The position numbers and the translations under genes are program-made. A DNA stretch of 64,000 nt from positions 21,994,201-22,058,200 of the forward strand of contig JAWZYU010000028.1 of the NCBI GenBank assembly GCA_038380435.1, in the 5' to 3' direction. The DNA comes from Ryuthela nishihirai. Its lineage: Eukaryota > Arthropoda > Arachnida > Araneae > Heptathelidae. Below the pieces are notes generated by a model. The model saw nothing but the letters and a program-made list of their open reading frames with translations. It had not been told where the DNA came from and did no database searches. Of this stretch, positions 57,996-64,000 are shown piece after piece (the stretch's first letter is position 1; the number at the start of each line of letters is the position of its first letter).

Positions 57996-58370
57996 ATGGA
58001 GTGTCTTGAGTTCAACAAAATCAGCTCCAATCAAAAGCAATTTACACCCTAAAGCGAACTTACTTTTCGACGCTCCAAACTAAATTTAGTCTTGCCGCTC
58101 CAAATAACTTTATTTTTTATGCCCTTAAAAATTTATTACTCAAGGGAATTTATTTTTTTTTTGCCGCCTCAAGCGAACGTACTGTTTTGTCATATCAAAT
58201 GCTTTTACATTTCTTGAGGTTCTAATTAAGGCTGTATTTCAGTCTCTATTTACTTTTGAAACCGGTTGCGCACTCTATTTACTTTACCTCATTGGTCTCT
58301 ATATTTGAATTAAATCAGCAGATAAACCATTAGTAACATGATTTTAAATTTACTATGCTGCTAAACCCGC
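57996..58370. other. 5' flank, nothing recognised
   Basis: Contains loosely repeated CTAAAGCGAACTTACTTTTC, GCTCCAAATAACTTTATTTT and CTCAAGCGAACGTACTG. It is probably a degraded repeat; no gene is seen. Confidence 0.45.
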
Positions 58371-58373
58371 CTG

Positions 58374-58568
58374 TGGCCGATGGTTAGCACGCATAGCTAC
58401 TGATCTGAGGGACCTGGGTTCGAGTCCCGGGTAAGTCATGGACGTTTGTGTTGTTTTTCTTCTGAGGTCACGCCATCCTCATAGACCTTCTACTACGGCA
58501 TATAACCTGACAGCCTCCTGTCAGACCTCTGTGGCAAGCAGTTGCTTGAGCGGGGTTTATTTATTTAT
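58374..58568 (+). mobile_element. SINE-B, full copy
   Basis: TGGCCGATGGTTAGCACGCA, GGGTTCGAGTCCCGGG, and end GCAAGCAGTTGCTTGAGCGG with a (TTTA) tail. Confidence 0.92.
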
Positions 58569-59748
58569 GATGCTAAAGCTATTATGCAAAGACCTTAGAA
58601 CTTTATATTCAAAGCATTTTTATTTTGAGTTGAAATAACTGCCCCAAGTGACCTATTGAAATGCTGATGCTGTTGGGAGTTGACTTGGACAAAATTATTC
58701 GTATATATCATTAACACATACTAATGAAAAGAAATTGAAAACAGAACAAGCTACAAAATTAAATTGACTGGATAATTTTATAGCTTTCATTTTTGGTTCC
58801 TGGCCGAAACCACTCGATCACAATTTTTCTACTAGAAAAGGCATCCACTTGCCGATTATTCTTGCCACTTTACTTAGTAATTTATTTTAGAAGATGGAAT
58901 CAATTGACCTCTGAAAATTGTAAACCGTTGAAGTTGTAAACAACTGTAGAGTGTCTTTCATTTCATTTCATAACGTCACAAGGTAGAGTGTCTTACATAT
59001 TTCAACAGGATATTTATAGTATCCAAGTAAAAACAGTAATAAAAATTTTAAACTCTATCCTTTTTAAATATAGTGAAGAGAAAACCACTGTTTTTCGCAC
59101 ATTTCCACAGTGAGAGTTCCATATATACTAGAGCTCTGGCAACCATACCATGTTTACAACAGGGCACCTGTGCAAGCTGTGCGGAAAGGATGTATGTAAT
59201 GCATTTTTATCATAGTGGTGGACAAGTTTCTACAATCTTATATAACATGGTACAATTGTGTTCTACCATAGGATGCACAAAACTTTACAACCAAGATAGA
59301 TCTCTATTCACTCCTGCCACTCAAATCATCCACCACACATTCATTGGTTCACACCACTCTGTTCAAAAGTAGCACCAAGATACTGATTGATTCAAATTAA
59401 TGACTAGTGTCCTGCCCCTTGCCACGTCTTTTGCATCTTCGATTGACTCGGTGTGCGATAACAGAAGTATCTTTCGTTTGCAAGAAATTACTGCAAAATA
59501 GAACTTGAAAAAAATGCAAAGAAATTTGCTGAAATAACCACAAATTTTTATAAAGGATGCACAAATCCTTACAACCAAAATAAATTTGTCTTTTTTAAAT
59601 AAGTATATTTAATATACTCTATTAAGCAACATTAACTTTGTAGTTTAAGATTAGGGTTACTTTTAGTGTTCCTGATACTCGAAGCAATCGTGGATATAAT
59701 GTTGCCAACCATTTGGTTTCATATGAATTAAATTTAAATTACAACAGA
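58569..59748. other. upstream flank, no gene recognised
   Basis: GGATGCACAAA with TTACAACCAA recurs directly at 59271 and 59552. The 99-codon frame at 59073-59372 has no family resemblance. Confidence 0.5.
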
Positions 59749-60799
59749 GTGGCATCCTCATAAATCCCATTTGCACATCCATTTTAATTTGGTAAGTATA
59801 AAGTGAATAAACCTTTAATTTGTTTGATTTATTTAGCATAATTGATCGTTTGTAGAAGTTTCAGGGCAGTTGTAAATTTTAGTGTTGCTATGTTTACCGT
59901 TATGAAAAGGAGAGAATTAATATAGTTTATATTTGCTCGTATTTAACCTCACGTGACATTTAATACAATTTCAAGTACAACATTATATAAAACAAAATTC
60001 CATTAAATATATTGGATTTATTTTAATCTCAATGTTTAAAAATGTTTTTCTTTACAGGTATTAATTATTTGTCACTGATAACGTCTAGTAGCCTAAATCT
60101 GCAGAAATATATTTAGATCGATAATTTTATTTATTCTGCACCGTTGTTACACTGTCATTTATTTCTTAAAGTAAATCATAGTTATATGAAATCGTTTTGA
60201 AAAAAAATTTTTAGACCCAATATACTGGAGGTATAGCGACTATAAGTAATAGTGTGGCACCGTCAATAGCCTAGCCATTAAAAAGTGGTCCAAATAATGG
60301 TCCCCTACCGACAGGGGGATTAGAGTCGCATCATAACTTCGTACATGCGCAGTGAAAAATTGGTATAGTACCGTTTTACGCCAAATTACTCCGCCACAAG
60401 AAGTTCTAGATAGGAAATAGTAGTGCTGCTTAAAAAAAGATATCGCGAAACATTATGGGTATGAAAACACATGATACTCTATAAGCTGCTTAAATGTTTC
60501 GTTAGTTTTCTCCAGAAATTTAAATATTAAGAATTAGCTTACATAATAAAAAATTGTTTAATTGGGGTGGCATCCTCATAAATCCCATTTGCACATCCAT
60601 TTTAATTTGGTAAGTATAAAGTGAATAAACCTTTAATTTGTTTGATTTATTTAGCATAATTGATCGTTTGTAGAAGTTTCAGGGCAGTTGTAAATTTTAG
60701 TGTTGCTATGTTTAACGTTATGAAAAGGAGAGAATTAATATAGTTTATATTTGCTCGTATTTAACCTCAAGTGACATTTAATACAATTTCAAGTACAAC
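59749..60799. repeat. direct repeat of 233 bp (818 bp apart)
   Basis: 59749-59981 and 60567-60799 (GTGGCATCCTCATAAATCCC to CAATTTCAAGTACAAC) differ at only a few bases (ACCGTT/AACGTT, CACGTG/CAAGTG). The 585-bp interval between them has no recognised coding. It could be two LTR-like ends, a partial duplication or a dispersed repeat. Confidence 0.9.
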
Positions 60800-60882
60800 T
60801 TGCTGAATACTCTGCCACTGTAAGAAATTCAGCTCGCCGTGGCTAAAATATAAAGCGGCAAGGCATGATCGCGTCCGTTGTA

Positions 60883-61852
60883 TTTGGGCGAACACTACCA
60901 TCAGCAATATCCGTAAGATCCAGGTCTTACAAAACAAAATCCTGAGAGCTGCGGTCGATGCCCCATGGTTTGTTACTAACAGACGACTTCATTCTGACCT
61001 GTGCATCGCCCATATTTACACCCATATTAAGCGCACCTCGAAAACGCTTTTCGAGGGAGTGACAGAAAATCCTAATGAGATTATTTCTCATCCTATTCTT
61101 TATGACCATTCTGTTTTAAATAGATTCAAGAGGCCCAAGATGATGGCCTTCTCCGATGAGAACTTCCCATTCTAGTTCTCTTGTGTGTTTATATTTTGCT
61201 ATTATAGTTACTTGCCCTTCGGGGCCCACCCAAGGGTGGTTTATCTTATGTTTTAATTATGCCAATTGGGCACATCTTCAGATGGAGATGGTAAAGGGCA
61301 CTGTAATGCCTGGTACATCGTTAATCCTTGTACGATCTACCCTTTTGTCAGCCATCATCAGACCGGTGATTTTATATGCATCGCCAATTTGGGCGAACAC
61401 TACCACCAGCAATATCCGTAAGATCCAGGTCTTACAAAACAAAATCTTGAGAGCTGCGGTCGATGCCCCTGGTTTGTTACCAACAGACGACTTCACTCTG
61501 ACTTGGGCATCGACCACATTTACACCCATATTAAGCGCACCTCGAAAACGTTTTTCGAGGGAGTGTCAGAAAATCCTAATGAGATTATTTGTCATCTTAT
61601 TCTTTATGACCATTCTGTTTTAAATAGATTCAAGATGCCCAAGATGATGGCCTTCTCCGATGAGAACTTCCCATTCTAGTTCTCTTGTGTGTTTATATTT
61701 TGCTTTTTGCTATTATAGTTATTTGCCCTTCGGGACCCACCCAAGGGTGGTTTATCTTATGTTTTAATTATGCCAATTGGGCACATCTTCAGATGGAGAT
61801 GGTAAAGGGCACCGTAATGGCCGGTACATCGTAAATCCTTGTACGATCTACA
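60883..61852 (+). mobile_element. Jockey-like LINE 3' end, tandemly doubled
   Basis: Bounded by CGTCCGTTGTA at 60872-60882 and 61853-61863, an 11-bp target duplication. Two units (60883-61387 and 61388-61852) each begin GGGCGAACACTACCA and encode the distal RT region NIRKIQVLQNKILRAAVDAP. Then come HIYTHIKRTSKTLFEG and a short C-terminus ending at TTCTAG, with small frameshifts. This matches the end of Jockey-clade RT proteins (NIRKIQ.VQNK.LR...AP). Unit 1 runs into AIIRPVILYASPIWAN immediately before unit 2, the coding sequence that precedes NIRKIQ. The 3' UTR has ATTATGCCAATTGGGCACAT. Confidence 0.85.
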
Positions 61853-61863
61853 CGTCCGTTGTA

Positions 61864-64000
61864 CTTTTAACGTAGTAAGGTGTGCTTTGCATGCGGCATC
61901 TTGAAGCGATAAGAACCGCTAGCCTCACGATTGCAATGAACAGTTTTAAAAGTATTTTTCTCAGTATAACAACTTTCTTTTGCACAGTGTAGTTAAGACG
62001 AGAATTTTTAAGAGTAATATTTAAAATTTTAGAATCTACTCAAATATAAAAGGTTTTGATTTTACGTTTAAGAACATTCAAGTCTGATATGCATTGTGGG
62101 TACGGTAAAGCTGTTATTGGTTCCTGTCAACTCCATGACCTATGTTCCAGTACTTAACGGTAATAAAATAATGTGGCATTCAGCACGGGAAGCGATGGTA
62201 ATAGCGTTTAACAATCCTTCATCCTTTCCTGGACCACTTTGTAAAAGGGGCCTCAGCGCCATAATGTGTTGGTTATCCCACATTTAGGCTTAATGGCTCG
62301 CAGGCCGCTTAGATTCGTTGAAAAATGAAAATAAAACAGAAGCAAAGGGAAGCTGCTACGTTGTAAATGTGTTTGAGAGTGGTAGGGAGTAGTTGAAATA
62401 TCTTCCATGATGGAAGGTGAAATGTATAATGCTTTTTGTGGGACAAGCTGTGAGTTGGTGTCAATAAGGTAGGTTTTAGCGCTTGCGTTGCATTACACAA
62501 CGTAGCGTAACTACCTAGGAAATGGGATGGGCTGTAGTTAAAGGTATGACATTAAGATAGTTATAAATTTTTAATGGTGTGGGTGAGGAGGGGTCTGGGG
62601 TCTTGAATAGGGGTGGAAATTTGTGCCTTGGGGGGGCTAAGAGAACTTTTATATTCTTTAAATCCTCTTGCATTGGAGGGAGTTAACTGTAGAAATGCGA
62701 TTTTTAGGGGGAGGACGGGGGCTTTAATTAACTGCGTTTAAAAATTTTAAAATGTGCTATTAATTTAATGGGGATGTGAATTGAGGTATATGTGGGTAAG
62801 AAAATGGTTGTTAGCTACTTAGGTTAGCAATAATAATGAAGTGGAATGCAGTGAAGTAGACTCGAAGGGGTCCAGTGCAAACTGTATTCCTTGTGAATTA
62901 AAGGATATTTGATACCATATATTAATTTTTGGTTATAGTGAGGGGTAAGGGGGTTATGGGGGTCTGTTTATGACCAATTGGTGTATTCAGAGTGGTGAAG
63001 TGGGGGTTGTGCGTTGACAGGGGGTGATAGAAATTTATGCTCGAAAGTCATCATAAATAGGGTGAATAGGTGAAGGTGTTGCCTTAGCATTGTATGTGTA
63101 CATTTCCTGTGATGTGAATGTTATAACTGGTATCGTCTGTGATGTAGAATGACTTTAATTTGGAGTGACAGGAGTGCAGAGTAGGAATAGAAGTTGATAA
63201 ATTGACAAATTTCTCAGTGGGAATCCGAGCATCTGGCTGTTGGTGATGATTTTTATCTGATTTGCAGGGTTCTATTTGAAGTAGTTAGCAGGTACTGAGA
63301 TATGGTGCTATAATAAATGGTAATAGCAGTTATATTCAAGAATGTGAACTTAGGTTCATTGTAAAATTACGTGTATTACAAAAGAAAAAATCGTACACAA
63401 TAACTAATAAGTCCTCCCAATTTCTTTATACAGAATTTTATTGTTTAGAATTTTTTTTAATCCTTATACAGTTTTCAAAAGTTTCACTCTGCTCTGCAAT
63501 GAAATATGTTTTGTTAATGATATTAAACATAAATGCATATGCTATTTTTTACATATTATTTAATTCTACAATTATCATAATCATTGAATGATATTTCAAC
63601 AAGAGTTGTACCCCATCAAATTATTTCGTTAAGTTTGTCAGATGATATATAGGTGCACAAATGTGTTAACAATTATGGGAATATGTAATTGCACAATGTT
63701 TAAATTCCAGACATCCAATTAAATGGGAAAATATGGGTTGGAAAATCTCGGTAGAACACGTTCCAGCTTCTGTGATATATACTTCCGACAACTGCTTCAG
63801 TATTATAATGTTAATTCATGTGCTATCGATTAGTAATTGATGAATGATGACTACATGTAGATTGTTAGTCATTCATTGTTGTGATTAAGGTTTTAATTTG
63901 GCAAGCTGGAAACTTGATTGTGATTATGGTAACCCACCGGTTTCCATGCCATCATACCGAGATTGGTTGCTACCGCCAGTCAGTTTTAATTGCACCACTC
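61864..64000. other. upstream flank, no gene recognised
   Basis: No coding exon, RNA gene or transposon could be recognised. The stretch 62560-63060 is strongly G-rich on the plus strand (GGGTGAGGAGGGGTCTGGGG). The 63-codon frame at 62096-62287 has no family resemblance. Confidence 0.5.

Noticed and set aside
59073..59372. 99-codon open frame upstream of PPP1CB
   Set aside because: It contains no recognised domain, no clear splice context and a short direct repeat; likely chance.
62096..62287. 63-codon open frame as a neighbouring gene
   Set aside because: No family resemblance or splice evidence.

Overview
The window is a eukaryotic, AT-rich, transposon-dense stretch of animal genome. The only host gene I can support is a minus-strand gene for the beta isoform of the protein phosphatase 1 catalytic subunit (PPP1CB; fly flapwing type). 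Three coding exons are readable, each with consensus splice sites and compatible phases: exon 1 (57176-57227, start codon), exon 2 (34437-34568) and exon 3 (9154-9384). They encode the first 137 complete codons of a protein of roughly 330 residues. The remaining exons must lie beyond position 1. Nearly the whole window is therefore the promoter, intron 1 (22.6 kb), intron 2 (25.1 kb) and part of intron 3 of one gene.

The rest is mobile DNA and its remains. The abundant families are: (i) an RTE-like non-LTR retrotransposon ending in a (TGA)n tail, with at least seven pieces; (ii) two tRNA-derived SINE families, called SINE-A (about 390 bp, head like GTGGCTCAGTCGGTAGCGC) and SINE-B (about 190 bp, head like GGCCGAGTGGTTAGC); (iii) Tc1/mariner transposons, two with clear ends and TA target duplications, the others fragments; (iv) piggyBac-like elements flanked by TTAA; (v) hAT-like non-autonomous elements; (vi) a Penelope-like pair in inverted orientation; (vii) a Jockey-like LINE 3' end; (viii) a Ty3-like LTR element carrying a tandem protein-repeat array; (ix) a pogo/Tigger-like remnant; (x) a decayed TE-type gene; and several foldback elements. 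Many are nested, so relative ages can be read directly.

Region by region: 1-9 kb (intron 3) has LINE copies, a pogo-like remnant and a 516-bp palindrome. 9-16.3 kb has exon 3 and a multi-level nest (piggyBac-like > Tc1 > SINE-A). 16-24 kb has SINE, hAT and LINE nests. 24-32 kb has a SINE-A copy, hairpins, the decayed TE gene split by a twin-primed LINE, and a hAT element. 33-35 kb has a solo-LTR candidate, exon 2 and an exact 267-bp tandem duplication. 35-41 kb has Tc1, Penelope-like and LINE copies. 43-53 kb has SINEs, a complete-ended Tc1, the LTR element and a satellite-like array. 53-57 kb has a THAP-like fragment, a minisatellite with RFX-type palindromes and a hAT MITE. 57-64 kb is the PPP1CB 5' flank, with a Jockey-like insertion bounded by an 11-bp target duplication.

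The TE mix and the beta-type PP1 suggest an arthropod, perhaps a chelicerate. That assignment is inference; no feature proves it.
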